In this document: piece after piece, positions 17,897 to 26,950 of the stretch
How the letters are laid out: each line of letters opens with the position of its first letter
Position numbering within the stretch: position 1 is the first letter of the stretch
From: Lysobacteraceae bacterium NML08-0793
Lineage (GTDB): Bacteria; Pseudomonadota; Gammaproteobacteria; Xanthomonadales; Xanthomonadaceae
Direction: 5' to 3'
Length of the DNA stretch: 64,000 nt
Assembly: GCA_002798275.1 (NCBI GenBank)
Contig: NWQR01000002.1
Location: forward strand, 310,001-374,000
Made by a program: the position numbers and the translations under genes
Notes under the pieces: model-generated
Database searches by the model: none
Told to the model about the DNA's origin: nothing
What the model saw: only the letters and a program-made list of their open reading frames with translations

Positions 17897-18307
17897 TTAG
17901 CCTTCGCCCGCAGCGCGGTGGGTAAGGCGGATATTGGTCATGTGCGCCACGGCCAGCAACACGCCACCTGCCACCATCAGCCCGGTATGCAGCCACAGCT
18001 CCCAGCCTTCATGGCCGTGAAAGGGCCCGAAACTTGCAAACCACAACAGCCCCAATGCGGGCAGCAACCATTGCCAAGCACGATAGATGCGATGGCGTCG
18101 CCAGCCAATGAACAGCGTGGTCAATGCCAACAGGGTTGCCAGCACCACGATGGCCTGATCCAGATCCACCCAGCCCTGCACGCCCATCGCAAAGGTCGGC
18201 AGCAATGCCAGCAACAGCGGCAGGGTGGCACAGTGCACTGCGCACAACATGGCGGCGACAAAGCCGATGCGATCTGCGTGTTGCAAGGAAGTGGTCGGGC
18301 GTTCCAT
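17897..18307 (-). CDS. MerC-domain membrane protein
   Basis: This 136-residue protein has four hydrophobic helices and the MerC-type metal motif LCAVHCATLPLLL near residues 21-33, with the Cys-x-x-x-Cys pair in the first helix. Later it has GPFHGHEGWE, a His-rich loop. MerC proteins were named for mercuric-ion uptake, but there are no mer genes here. Instead the gene is transcribed divergently from a ZnuD-like zinc receptor, 73 bases away, with a Zur-like half-site between them. A role in zinc or other divalent-metal passage across the inner membrane is therefore an inference from context. Confidence 0.82.
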   Translation of the reverse strand: MERPTTSLQHADRIGFVAAMLCAVHCATLPLLLALLPTFAMGVQGWVDLDQAIVVLATLLALTTLFIGWRRHRIYRAWQWLLPALGLLWFASFGPFHGHEGWELWLHTGLMVAGGVLLAVAHMTNIRLTHRAAGEG

Positions 18308-18325
18308 GTCAGGCTCTAGTCAAAT

Positions 18326-18358
18326 TTTTTAAAACTATATAACATTTGAACATGTTTC
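18326..18358. promoter_or_regulatory. Possible Zur operator between the MerC-like and znuD-like genes
   Basis: TATAACATTTG (18338-18348) matches ten of eleven bases of the right half of the gammaproteobacterial Zur consensus (TATAACATTTC), but the left half is poor. It runs into a second small dyad, GAACATGTTTC (18348-18358). The AT-rich block is the only stretch of this type in the short divergent region. It may serve both genes. Confidence 0.4.
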
Positions 18359-18380
18359 ACTCGATACTTTACAACATTGC

Positions 18381-20630
18381 ATGACTAGCTTGATACCTAC
18401 CCCCCGTCATCACCTTCTGACCCGCGCACTCTGGCTGGTGCTGGCCGTTCCGGCTGTTGGTTTTGCGCAAAGCCACGATCAGCACCGCAGCCCGGCACAT
18501 GATCTTCTGGACAAGGTGAAAGTCACCGCCACGCCGCTGCATCAAACCGCCGAAGACCTGGTGCGCCCGGTCGATGTGCTGGCAGGCGAGCGTCTTGATG
18601 AAGAAAAAGCCGCCACCCTCGGCAGCAGCCTTGAGCGCCTGCCCGGCATTCAAAGCTCTTACTTCGGCCCCGGCGTGGGTCGCCCGGTGATTCGCGGCCT
18701 GGACGGTGCGCGTGTGCAAGTCTTGAACGGCGGCACCGGCAGCGGCGATGTCTCCACCGTCAGCGTTGACCACGCGGTCAGCATTGAGCCGTTTATGGCC
18801 GACCGCATCGAAGTCCTGAAAGGTCCGGCAACCCTGCTGTACGGCAGTGGCGCGATTGGTGGTGCGGTCAATGTCGTGGATGGCCGCAGCCCCGACATGC
18901 TGCGCGATACGCCGTTCTCCGGTCGGGTGGAATTGCGCGGTGGCAGCGTCAACGACGAGCGCACCGGCCTGTTCCGCTTTGATGGCAGCACCAGCGACAG
19001 CGGCAGCGGCTGGGTTTTCCATGCCGACGGCCTGCTGCGCGAAACCGGCGACATCAAGATTCCCGGCTTTGCCACCAGCGCTGAACATCTGCAAGAACAC
19101 GGCGAAGAACCCGATGCCGACAGCTACGGCAAACTCGCCAACAGCGCCACCCGCACCACAAGCGCCGGGCTTGGCGTGAGCTTCATTGGCGAGCGCGGCC
19201 ATCTGGGCATCAGCACCAGCCTTTACAACAGCCGTTATGGCGTGCCCGGCCACCAGCATATCGAGCACAGCCACGACCACGGCCACGGCCATGACCATGA
19301 CCATGATCATGATCATGATCATGATCACGACGAAGAACACGAAGAAAGCGTCAGCATCGGCCTTGACCAGCGCCGCCACGAGCTGCACGGCGGCCTGAAC
19401 GACCTTGGCTTCTTCAAGACCCTGCGCTTCAAATACGCCTATACCGACTACAGCCATACCGAATCCGAAGGCACGCATATCGGCACGCTGTTCAATAACC
19501 GTACCCACGAAGGCCGTGTGGAACTGGTGCATCAGGACATTGCCGGCTGGCAGGGCGCATTCGGCCTGCAAACCACTCGCCGCCGCTTCGATGCCCAGGG
19601 CGATGAAGCCTTCGTTCAGCCCAGCAAGATGCGCGACACCGGCCTTTTCTGGCTGGGCCAGCGCGATTTTGGCGCGGTGAAGCTGGAGCTTGGCGCACGT
19701 CATGACCGCAGCCATGTGGAAACCGAGCCGCAACCGCTGCTGCCCGGCCGCCTGGACAGCCGCAAATTCAACACCAACCACTTCTCCGCTGCACTGCGCT
19801 GGAATGTCAATGACGCATTGCAATTCCATGCCGGGCTTGACCGTGCCCAGCGCGCACCGGGCATTGAAGAACTGTTCGCCAATGGCGTACATGTGGCCAC
19901 CGGCGTGATTGAAGTCGGTGATGACAAGCTGAAGCCTGAAACCGCCAACCGCATCGAGCTTGGCGGCAAATGGCAGACCGAGCGCGTGCGCTTGGGTGCC
20001 AGCGTGTACTACACCGACTACCGCGACTACATCTATCTCTCCGGTCTTGAAAGCGTGCGCCGCCCCGGCACCGCACTGACCGATGGCGGCATCACGGTGA
20101 TGAAATGGGTGCAAGACGATGCCCGTTTCCACGGCTTTGAAGTGGATGCCCTGTTCACTGTGATGGACAGCGATTCCGGGCATCTTGACCTGCGCCTGTT
20201 TGCCGACAGCGTGCGTGGCCGGGTAAAGAACGCCGAAAGCCGCGAGCTGCGTGCACCAATCGTGCACGATGACCATATCCACAACCACCGCGCCATCCTC
20301 AACAGCGGCGGCAACCTGCCGCGCATCGCACCGATGCGTGCCGGTGCCGAGCTGCGCTGGGAAAACCCGATGTTCCGCGCCGCCCTAGGGGCAACCCGCA
20401 CCATGCGCCAAGACCGCGTGGCGCTGGGCGAGCATGAAACTGCCGGTTACACCCTGGTCAACGCACATCTGGCATGGCATGGCGATACCGCCAGCGGCAA
20501 GGGCTGGGAGCTCTTTATCGATGGCCGCAACCTGCTCAACAAAGAAGCGCGCGTGCATACCTCGTATCTGAAGGAGCTCGCCCCGCTGCCTGGTCGCGGC
20601 TATGTGGCCGGTGTCCGGTTCTTCTTCTAA
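18381..20630 (+). CDS. znuD: TonB-dependent receptor, ZnuD-like (zinc uptake)
   Basis: This 749-residue outer-membrane receptor has a signal peptide ending near VGFAQ. It has an N-terminal plug (VTATPLHQTAEDL..., LERLPGIQSSYFG, RPVIRGLDGARVQVL, GPATLLYGSGAIGG) and a C-terminal beta-barrel ending YVAGVRFFF with terminal Phe. Residues near 293-318 form a His/Asp-rich surface loop (alternating HD and HG), as in ZnuD, where such a loop captures zinc. The sequence also has several other His clusters (HSHDHGHG). The adjacent MerC-like gene and the downstream zur on the opposite strand support zinc as substrate, though copper or nickel is not excluded. No obvious Shine-Dalgarno sequence precedes ATG 18381. 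Confidence 0.87.
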   Translation: MTSLIPTPRHHLLTRALWLVLAVPAVGFAQSHDQHRSPAHDLLDKVKVTATPLHQTAEDLVRPVDVLAGERLDEEKAATLGSSLERLPGIQSSYFGPGVGRPVIRGLDGARVQVLNGGTGSGDVSTVSVDHAVSIEPFMADRIEVLKGPATLLYGSGAIGGAVNVVDGRSPDMLRDTPFSGRVELRGGSVNDERTGLFRFDGSTSDSGSGWVFHADGLLRETGDIKIPGFATSAEHLQEHGEEPDADSYGKLANSATRTTSAGLGVSFIGERGHLGISTSLYNSRYGVPGHQHIEHSHDHGHGHDHDHDHDHDHDHDEEHEESVSIGLDQRRHELHGGLNDLGFFKTLRFKYAYTDYSHTESEGTHIGTLFNNRTHEGRVELVHQDIAGWQGAFGLQTTRRRFDAQGDEAFVQPSKMRDTGLFWLGQRDFGAVKLELGARHDRSHVETEPQPLLPGRLDSRKFNTNHFSAALRWNVNDALQFHAGLDRAQRAPGIEELFANGVHVATGVIEVGDDKLKPETANRIELGGKWQTERVRLGASVYYTDYRDYIYLSGLESVRRPGTALTDGGITVMKWVQDDARFHGFEVDALFTVMDSDSGHLDLRLFADSVRGRVKNAESRELRAPIVHDDHIHNHRAILNSGGNLPRIAPMRAGAELRWENPMFRAALGATRTMRQDRVALGEHETAGYTLVNAHLAWHGDTASGKGWELFIDGRNLLNKEARVHTSYLKELAPLPGRGYVAGVRFFF
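19271..19330 (+). repeat. Hexanucleotide tandem repeat encoding the His-Asp tract
   Basis: About ten CAYGAY-type six-base units encode alternating His and Asp/Gly. The last seven or so are nearly identical (CATGAC then CATGAT). Slippage by whole units would shorten or lengthen the zinc-binding loop without a frameshift. Confidence 0.85.
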
Positions 20631-20658
20631 GACCGCCACCAGCAAGCCGCAAAACAAG

Positions 20659-20686
20659 ACGGGGCGCGATATGCGCCCCGTTCTTC
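20659..20686 (+). terminator. Terminator after the znuD-like gene
   Basis: Perfect 9-bp stem ACGGGGCGC/GCGCCCCGT with a five-base loop (20659-20681) followed by TTCTTCGTTT. It lies between the converging znuD-like and zur genes; its T-tract favours the plus strand. Confidence 0.75.
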
Positions 20687-20712
20687 GTTTCTGCCGCCAT
20701 GCCTTGCGATGC

Positions 20713-21207
20713 TTACTTGGCGCACTGCTCGCACAGGCCGTGCACTTCCAGTACCTGCATATTCGGCTTGAAACCCAAGGCGCGCGCGCGCGCTTCCAGA
20801 AGCGCCGCCACTTCCACATCCTCCATTTCCACCGCCCGATTGCATTGGGTGCAAATCAGGAAAGGCACCGAGTGCCGGGCGGCATTGGGGTGATGGCAGG
20901 CGATGAAGGCATTGATTGATTCGAGCTTGTGCACAAAGCCGTTTTCAATCAGGAAGTCCAGCGCACGATAGACCGTAGGCGGCGCGGCTGCCCCCGGCCC
21001 ATCCCCTAGGCGCACTTGATCCAGAAGGTCATATGCCTTGACCGGCTTGCCGGCCTCGGCAATCAGACGCAGCACATATACGCGAATCGGGGTCAGACGC
21101 ACGCCACGCTCACGGCAGGCGTTTTCCGCTGCCGTGATGAAACTCTCCACATCATGGACATGGTGCTCGGGCGAGGTGCAGTGCGAATGCAGATGAGTCT
21201 GGTTCAT
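20713..21207 (-). CDS. zur: Fur-family zinc regulator Zur
   Basis: This 164-residue cytoplasmic repressor should sense zinc and repress uptake genes such as the adjacent znuD-like receptor. The winged-helix part includes VRLTPIRVYVLRLIAEAG and PPTVYRALDFLIENGFVHK (recognition helix). The dimerisation domain has the structural zinc Cys pairs CTQC near residue 118 and CEQC at the extreme C-terminus. A His-rich N-terminus (HLHSHCTSPEHHVHD) is notable. ATG 21207 gives the normal Fur-family length; an upstream start at 21246 adds only 13 unlikely residues. It lies 42 bases downstream of gltX and could be read from it. Confidence 0.9.
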   Translation of the reverse strand: MNQTHLHSHCTSPEHHVHDVESFITAAENACRERGVRLTPIRVYVLRLIAEAGKPVKAYDLLDQVRLGDGPGAAAPPTVYRALDFLIENGFVHKLESINAFIACHHPNAARHSVPFLICTQCNRAVEMEDVEVAALLEARARALGFKPNMQVLEVHGLCEQCAK

Positions 21208-21249
21208 ACAGGCATGATGCCGCGAGCAGCGACCTGACTCAAGCACCCG

Positions 21250-22650
21250 TTAGGTGGTGATTTTGGCAAGCGCCGCATCAATCCGGCGTATCGCCTCGTC
21301 CTGGCCGGTCAGATACACAGTATGGGAAATATCCGGGCTGACCTGGCTGCCGGTCATGGCAACGCGCAATGCCGGGGCAATCTTGCCCATGCCAAGCCCA
21401 AGACTTTCTGCGGTGGCTTTCAGTGCCTCGGCAACGGCCTCCTGTCGCCAGCCTGTAATCGCCAGCAGACGATCGCGCACGGCAGTCAATGGCGTGCGTG
21501 CGGATTCCTGCAAATGCTTGGCCACTGCGGCCTCATCGTATTCGGTCAATGGCTGATACCAGACCCGAGCTTTCTCGGCCATGTCTTTCAGCGTCTGTAC
21601 CCGATCCCGCAGCGCCACCACCACCTCCGCAGGCGCAGGCCCCAACTCCGGGTCGCAGCCTGCCTTGCGCAAATGCCATTCCAGATGCTTGCCAACCGCC
21701 TCCGGCGCATCGCTCTTTAGATACTGCTGGTTGAGCCAGCCCAGTTTGGCCGCATCAAGGCGCGAAGCCTTGGCATTGACATCCTTCAAATCGAACAGCG
21801 AAATCATCTCGTCGATGGAGAAAATCTCCTGATCGCCATGCGACCAGCCCAAGCGCACCAGATAGTTCAAAAGCGCATGCGGCAAATAGCCTGCATCGCG
21901 GTACTGCATCACGTCTGCCGCGCCGGTGCGCTTGCTGAGCTTGGCGCCGGTCTCGTCCAGAATCATCGGCAGATGCGCAAACAGCGGCGGAGTTTTGCCC
22001 AGCGCGTGATACAGATTGATTTGCCGGGGCGTGTTGTTGACATGATCATCGCCGCGCACCACATGGGTGATGCCCATGTCCATGTCATCGACCACCACGG
22101 CAAAGTTGTAGGTGGCATAACCATCCGGGCGGAAGATCACCAAGTCATCGAGCTCGCTGTTCTGCCATTCGATGCGGCCTTTCACCAGATCATCAAACAC
22201 CACGCTGCCGCTGTCCGGGTTACGGAAGCGAATCACCCGGTTCGGATCATCCCGCCAAGGCGCGTTTTCATCGCGGTATTTGCCGCGATAACGCGGCTTT
22301 TCGCCAGCGGCCATCGCCGCCTCGCGCATGGCGTCGAGTTCCTCGCGGCTTTCATAGGCGTAATAGGCCTTGCCTTCACGCACCAAAAGCTCGGCCACCT
22401 CCTGATAGCGTGCCAGTCGCTGGGTCTGGTAAATCGGGCCTTCGTCATAGGACAGCCCCAGCCAGTCCATTGCCTGCAAGATGGCATCAATCGCCGCCTG
22501 GGTACTGCGCTCACGGTCGGTATCTTCAATGCGCAACACGAACTGCCCCCCGGCGCGGCGCGCGGCCAGCCAGCAATACAGTGCAGTGCGGGCGCCGCCA
22601 ATATGCAGATAGCCGGTGGGAGAAGGCGCAAAGCGGGTACGGATGGTCAT
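21250..22650 (-). CDS. gltX: Glutamyl-tRNA synthetase
   Basis: GltX charges tRNA-Glu with glutamate. The 466-residue protein begins [20 protein letters not shown] with the HIGH motif near residue 16, has [15 protein letters not shown] in the catalytic core and the KMSKS motif as KLSKRTGA near 236. The remaining C-terminal part is the all-helical anticodon-binding region ([15 protein letters not shown] near the end). ATG 22650 gives the standard discriminating-GluRS length. Confidence 0.96.
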   Translation of the reverse strand: MTIRTRFAPSPTGYLHIGGARTALYCWLAARRAGGQFVLRIEDTDRERSTQAAIDAILQAMDWLGLSYDEGPIYQTQRLARYQEVAELLVREGKAYYAYESREELDAMREAAMAAGEKPRYRGKYRDENAPWRDDPNRVIRFRNPDSGSVVFDDLVKGRIEWQNSELDDLVIFRPDGYATYNFAVVVDDMDMGITHVVRGDDHVNNTPRQINLYHALGKTPPLFAHLPMILDETGAKLSKRTGAADVMQYRDAGYLPHALLNYLVRLGWSHGDQEIFSIDEMISLFDLKDVNAKASRLDAAKLGWLNQQYLKSDAPEAVGKHLEWHLRKAGCDPELGPAPAEVVVALRDRVQTLKDMAEKARVWYQPLTEYDEAAVAKHLQESARTPLTAVRDRLLAITGWRQEAVAEALKATAESLGLGMGKIAPALRVAMTGSQVSPDISHTVYLTGQDEAIRRIDAALAKITT

Positions 22651-22704
22651 GGCAGACTCTTGATATGAAGCAGGCCGCGCATTTTAGCCGCATACAATAT
22701 CGGC

Positions 22705-23433
22705 ATGAGCGCACTGTTTATCTCCGATCTGCATCTGGAAGATGCCCGCCCCGAAACCACCGCCCTGTTCCGCCGTTTTCTGCACGAGCACGCCCGCCAT
22801 GCCGATGCGCTGTATATCTTGGGGGACTTGTTCGAGGCTTGGGTAGGTGATGACGATCCGAGCGACTGCGGTGCGGAAGTGGCCGAGCAATTGCGGCAAA
22901 CCGCAGCACACGGCACGGCGCTGTATTTCATCCACGGCAACCGCGATTTTCTGCTCGGCGAAGATTACGCCCGGCGCTGCCGGATGCGCCTGCTGCCCGA
23001 TCCCGCCGTGATCGTGCTCGATGGCATCCCCACCCTGATCGGACACGGCGATTTGCTCTGCACCGACGATACCGCCTATCAGCAGTTCCGCGCCATGAGC
23101 CGTGCACCGGCCTGGCGTGCCGGCTTTCTTGCCCAGCCGCTGGCGGCACGGCTTGCCTTTGCCCGGCAAGCTCGGGAAGCCAGCCGCGCGCGCCATGATG
23201 CCCTGCAAGCCGATGGCAGTGCCGAAACAATTACCGATGTCAGCCCGGCCAGCGTCGCCGCCAGCTTTGCGCGCTTTGGCATCCAGCGCATGATTCACGG
23301 CCATACCCACCGCCCGGCGCTGCATGATGAGGGCGCAGGTCGCCAGCGCATCGTGCTTGGAGACTGGTACGGCGAAGGTTTCTTTTATGCCCGCAGCCGC
23401 GACGGACAGGTGGAATTGCAGCACTACGGCTGA
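22705..23433 (+). CDS. lpxH: UDP-2,3-diacylglucosamine diphosphatase
   Basis: LpxH cleaves UDP-2,3-diacylglucosamine to lipid X and UMP at the inner-membrane surface in lipid A synthesis. All calcineurin-like metal motifs are present in order in the 242-residue product: ISDLHLED near residue 6, GDLFEAWVGDD near 41, GNRDFLLG near 78, GHGDLLCTDD near 113 and HGHTHRPALH near 198. It stands alone on the plus strand, divergent from gltX, and its stop lies two bases from the convergent DUF455 gene. Confidence 0.94.
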   Translation: MSALFISDLHLEDARPETTALFRRFLHEHARHADALYILGDLFEAWVGDDDPSDCGAEVAEQLRQTAAHGTALYFIHGNRDFLLGEDYARRCRMRLLPDPAVIVLDGIPTLIGHGDLLCTDDTAYQQFRAMSRAPAWRAGFLAQPLAARLAFARQAREASRARHDALQADGSAETITDVSPASVAASFARFGIQRMIHGHTHRPALHDEGAGRQRIVLGDWYGEGFFYARSRDGQVELQHYG

Positions 23434-23434
23434 A

Positions 23435-24247
23435 TCAAGCCGACGCTGCCTCTGCCGCATCGCAGAGTGATTGCAGCTCGTCGGCATCAAAGCCCGCCAT
23501 CAGGCGCGCCTCCATGTTGAACGGCCCATGCAGTACGCCGCCTGCATATTGATGCAACAGCTCACGGAAACGGCTGCGCGGCTCCACCCCGGCGCGCTCG
23601 CAATACCAGCGATACCAGCGCGAGCCAGCCGCGACATGGGCGATTTCTTCACTCAGGATGATTTCAAGGCAGGCCGCCGTTTCCGCATCGCCCAGCGATT
23701 TCAGTTTTGTAATCATCCCCGGCGTCACATCCAAGCCGCGCGCCTCCAGCACGCGCGGCACCAGCGCCATCCGCGCCAAGCCATCGTGGGCGGTTTTCTC
23801 GGCCATTTCCCACAGACCGTTATGGGCATCGAAATCGCCGTAATCAAAGCCCAAGTCATTCAGGCGCTCACGCATCATCACAAAATGCCGAGCCTCATCA
23901 TCGGCCACCTGCACCCAATCGGCGTAAAACGCATCCGGCAGGCCGCGAAAGCGATAAACCGCATCGCAGGCCAAGTCGATGGCATTGAATTCGATATGCG
24001 CCACCGCATGAATGAATGCCGCCCGCCCCTCGCGGCTGCCAAAACCACGGCGTGGCAGATTTCGCGGATGCACTAGCATCGGCCTTGCCGGTCGCCCCGG
24101 CATGCCGATGGCCGCCGGTGCGGGGGCGTTTTCGTCGATACCGAGCGCACCGTCCCGAAATGCCGCCGCCATTGCCCGCGCTGCGGCTGGCTTTTCCACT
24201 ACACCGGCGCTGGCAAGCACCGCCGCTGCGGCTTGGTACAGACTCAT
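23435..24247 (-). CDS. DUF455-family ferritin-like protein
   Basis: This 270-residue protein has the ferritin-like di-metal pattern: [21 protein letters not shown] near residues 80-100, [15 protein letters not shown] near 115-130 and [16 protein letters not shown] near 197-212, each with the Glu and His expected of iron ligands. The family (DUF455, rhamnogalacturonan-independent name only) has no settled reaction; it is a relative of di-iron hydroxylases such as MiaE-like proteins. ATG 24247 overlaps the end of purF (stop at 24244), so it is likely the last gene of that operon. Confidence 0.85.
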   Translation of the reverse strand: MSLYQAAAAVLASAGVVEKPAAARAMAAAFRDGALGIDENAPAPAAIGMPGRPARPMLVHPRNLPRRGFGSREGRAAFIHAVAHIEFNAIDLACDAVYRFRGLPDAFYADWVQVADDEARHFVMMRERLNDLGFDYGDFDAHNGLWEMAEKTAHDGLARMALVPRVLEARGLDVTPGMITKLKSLGDAETAACLEIILSEEIAHVAAGSRWYRWYCERAGVEPRSRFRELLHQYAGGVLHGPFNMEARLMAGFDADELQSLCDAAEAASA

Positions 24248-25710
24248 GCCCGGCGTTTTTCCTTGGCCTCGTCCGAGCGCTGCGCCTTGAGCGATTCAAA
24301 ATAGCCATCGGCAACGCCGGTAACGTATTCACCGGAAAAACACGAGGTATCAAACTTCATGCCGGGGTGCTTGGGGCCGGCCACGGCAGCTTCCAGATCA
24401 TCTAGGTCTTGATAAATCAGCCAGTCGCAGCCGATCAGTTTTTCCACTTCTTCGATGCTGCGGCCATGCGCAATCAGCTCCTGCGCGGTCGGCATGTCGA
24501 TGCCATAGATATTTGGATAGCGCACCGGCGGGGCGGCCGAGGCCAGATACACCTTGCGTGCCCCGGCATCGCGCGCCATCTGCACGATTTGGTGGCTGGT
24601 GGTGCCGCGTACGATGGAGTCGTCCACCAGCAGCACTACGCGGTTGCGAAACTCCAGCGGAATCGGGTTGAGTTTGCGACGTACCGATTTGGCACGCGCC
24701 TCCTGCCCCGGCATGATGAAGGTGCGCCCCACATAGCGGTTCTTGATGAAACCTTCGCGGTATTTCACGCCCAGCACATGCGCCAGCTCCAATGCCGCAT
24801 CGCGGCTGGTATCGGGAATCGGAATCACCGTGTCGATGTCATGGTCGGGACGCTCGCGCAGGATTTTTTCGCCCAGCGCCACGCCCATGCGCATCCGTGC
24901 CTTGTGCACCGAAATGTTGTCGATCATCGAGTCGGGGCGGGCAAAATACACATGCTCGAAAATACAGGGTCGTGGCAGCACGTTATCGGCCACGATGCGC
25001 GAATGCAGCTCGCGGTTCTGGGTAATCACCACCGCCTCGCCCGGCTCGATGTCTCGCACGCGCTCAAAGCCGATCAAGTCCAGCGCCACCGATTCCGAAG
25101 CCAAGGCATATTCTTCGCCCGCTGCGCCTTGACGCTTGCCCAGCACCAGCGGTCGGATCGCATTCGGATCACGGAAAGCCACCAGCCCCAGCCCCATCAC
25201 CATGCACAACACCGCATAGCCTCCCTTAGCACGGCGCATCACGCCTTCTACGGCGCGGAAAGCTGCCTCGGCATCCAGCCGCGGTTGCACTGCCAGCTCG
25301 TGGGCAAAGACATTCAGCAGCACTTCGGAGTCGGACTGGGTATTGACGCTGCGACGGTCTTGCTCGAATACCTCGCGGCGCAGTGCCTCGGTATTGATGA
25401 GATTGCCGTTATGCGCCAGCGCGATGCCGTAAGGCGAGTTGACATAAAACGGCTGCGCCTCGTCGCTGCCTTCGCTGCCGGCCGTGGGATAGCGGCAGTG
25501 GGCAATGCCGATGCTGCCCTTCAGAAGCGCCATGCGATCTTCGTCGAACACATCGCTGACCAGACCATTGCCCTTTTCCACGCGCATTTGCTGGCCATTG
25601 CTGGTGGCGATACCTGCGGCATCCTGACCGCGATGCTGCAAAACAGTAAGGCCGTCATACAGACGGGCTGCTACTTCGTGGGGACTGACGATACCAACAA
25701 TGCCGCACAT
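24244..25710 (-). CDS. purF: Amidophosphoribosyltransferase
   Basis: PurF makes phosphoribosylamine from PRPP and glutamine, the first step of purine synthesis. The 488-residue enzyme begins MCGIVGIVS, so after Met removal the N-terminal nucleophile Cys is present. [11 protein letters not shown] follows in the glutaminase domain. The phosphoribosyltransferase half has the PRPP-binding [13 protein letters not shown] near residue 357 and [14 protein letters not shown] near 258. It is usually preceded by cvpA, but here the gene immediately upstream is the SPOR-domain gene, 79 bases away. Confidence 0.96.
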   Translation of the reverse strand: MCGIVGIVSPHEVAARLYDGLTVLQHRGQDAAGIATSNGQQMRVEKGNGLVSDVFDEDRMALLKGSIGIAHCRYPTAGSEGSDEAQPFYVNSPYGIALAHNGNLINTEALRREVFEQDRRSVNTQSDSEVLLNVFAHELAVQPRLDAEAAFRAVEGVMRRAKGGYAVLCMVMGLGLVAFRDPNAIRPLVLGKRQGAAGEEYALASESVALDLIGFERVRDIEPGEAVVITQNRELHSRIVADNVLPRPCIFEHVYFARPDSMIDNISVHKARMRMGVALGEKILRERPDHDIDTVIPIPDTSRDAALELAHVLGVKYREGFIKNRYVGRTFIMPGQEARAKSVRRKLNPIPLEFRNRVVLLVDDSIVRGTTSHQIVQMARDAGARKVYLASAAPPVRYPNIYGIDMPTAQELIAHGRSIEEVEKLIGCDWLIYQDLDDLEAAVAGPKHPGMKFDTSCFSGEYVTGVADGYFESLKAQRSDEAKEKRRA

Positions 25711-25789
25711 GGTTCTAACTCCGGGAATGGGCAGGATCAGGATGAAGTTTCAGTGGACGCCATCGGCTGGCGCAAAACGTGGACGGGCA

Positions 25790-26920
25790 TCAAGGATGGC
25801 TGCGCACCATGCCGTCCACGCCCAGCTTGCTGCGCGCCTGCGCCTGAATGCGCTCGGCGGCGGCACGATCGGCCACCGGCCCAAGACGCACACGGGTCAG
25901 CGTGCCTTTTTCGGTGCGCACGGTTTCGGTGATGGCAGAAAAACCGGCAGCCCGAGCCCGATCGCGCAGGGCTTGGGCGTCAGCAGCATTGGCGAACGCG
26001 CCGAGCTGCACCGCAAAGCCGGTCGTGCTGGCCGCAGGCTTCGGTGCCGCTACCGGAGCTGCCGATGCCGGGGCTGGCGCCGGTTTGGTTTCTGCCGCCG
26101 CTGGACGTGCAGGCGCAGGGGCTGGCGCCGGTTTGGTTTCTACCACGGCCGGACGTGCAGGCGCAGGGGCTGGCGCAGACTTGGTTTCTGCCACGGCCGG
26201 ACGTGCAGGCGCAGGGGCTGGCGCCGGTTTGGTTTCTGCCACGGCTGGACGTGCAGGCTCGGGGGCTGGCGCCGGTTTGGTTTCTGCCGCCGCTGGACGT
26301 GCAGGCGCGGGTGCAGGCTGGGTTTCCACAGCCGGTGCGCTCTTGCTTGCGGCGACCGGAGCAGCATCCCGGGCAATTACTGTGGCTCGGGCGTTATTGC
26401 CCAAGGTCAGGGCACGGATACGTGCAGCCTCGGCATCGGCACGGCTGGCGTAAGGGCCGATATACACCCGCCAAGCCTGCCGACCGGATACCGTAACCGG
26501 GTCAATGGAAGCGCCAAGCTGCAAGCCCGCCAGCGCAGCCACGATGCGGTCAGCATCAGCACGACTGGCATAGCTGCCAAAGTTCACCGCATAGTCGCCT
26601 GCGGCAGTGGCCGGATTGGGTTTCGGGGTCTCCGCTGCCGACGCCGCAGGCGCATCCGTGGCCGGGGCATCCATTTTCACCGGCTGCGGCGGCGCATCGC
26701 GCAAGCCCATCACCCCGCCCTCAGGAGCGGCAGCCGGGCCTGCCAATGGCAATTCACGGGTTTCAAAGCCCTCCTGGGGAGCAGGCGGCACATCCATCGA
26801 CGGCGGCATCGGCTGACTATCCGGCTTGTCGGAAGGACTGAGCAACGGCGGCAAAAACAGCAGGGCAACGGCAGTCAGTACGGCGGCACCAATCAGGCGC
26901 TGTTTCAGGGCAGTGTCCAT
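25790..26920 (-). CDS. Membrane-anchored protein with two SPOR domains (DedD-like)
   Basis: The 376-residue protein has a short cytoplasmic start, one membrane helix (residues 7-24, LIGAAVLTAVALLFLPPLL) and a long periplasmic part. I see two SPOR-like modules: YAVNFGSYASRADADRIVAA near 110-175 and GFAVQLGAFANAADAQALRD near 303-370. Between them lies a Pro/Ala/Lys-rich linker built from five 16-residue repeats (residues about 204-283). SPOR domains bind denuded septal glycan, so a division-associated role like DedD is likely. A double SPOR is unusual for DedD and needs profile confirmation. Confidence 0.82.
   Translation of the reverse strand: MDTALKQRLIGAAVLTAVALLFLPPLLSPSDKPDSQPMPPSMDVPPAPQEGFETRELPLAGPAAAPEGGVMGLRDAPPQPVKMDAPATDAPAASAAETPKPNPATAAGDYAVNFGSYASRADADRIVAALAGLQLGASIDPVTVSGRQAWRVYIGPYASRADAEAARIRALTLGNNARATVIARDAAPVAASKSAPAVETQPAPAPARPAAAETKPAPAPEPARPAVAETKPAPAPAPARPAVAETKSAPAPAPARPAVVETKPAPAPAPARPAAAETKPAPAPASAAPVAAPKPAASTTGFAVQLGAFANAADAQALRDRARAAGFSAITETVRTEKGTLTRVRLGPVADRAAAERIQAQARSKLGVDGMVRSHP
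26070..26309 (-). repeat. Five 48-bp tandem repeats in the SPOR-protein linker
   Basis: Five head-to-tail 48-base units, each starting GGGGCTGGCG on the plus strand, encode a 16-residue Pro/Ala-rich unit (APAPARPAxAETKPAP). Copies differ by a few substitutions only. In-frame copy-number change would vary linker length. Confidence 0.9.
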
Positions 26921-26950
26921 CCGAAATCGGCATGACGAGGGGGAGCGCGA

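Noticed and set aside
18369-20288. 639-codon open frame antisense to the znuD-like gene
   Set aside because: The plus-strand frame has a clear signal peptide, plug and barrel. The antisense frame shows only Ala/Val/His-rich low-complexity sequence, as expected from GC-rich mirror coding.
24409-25932. 507-codon frame antisense to purF
   Set aside because: Mirror of a conserved purF gene; no family features or ribosome binding site.
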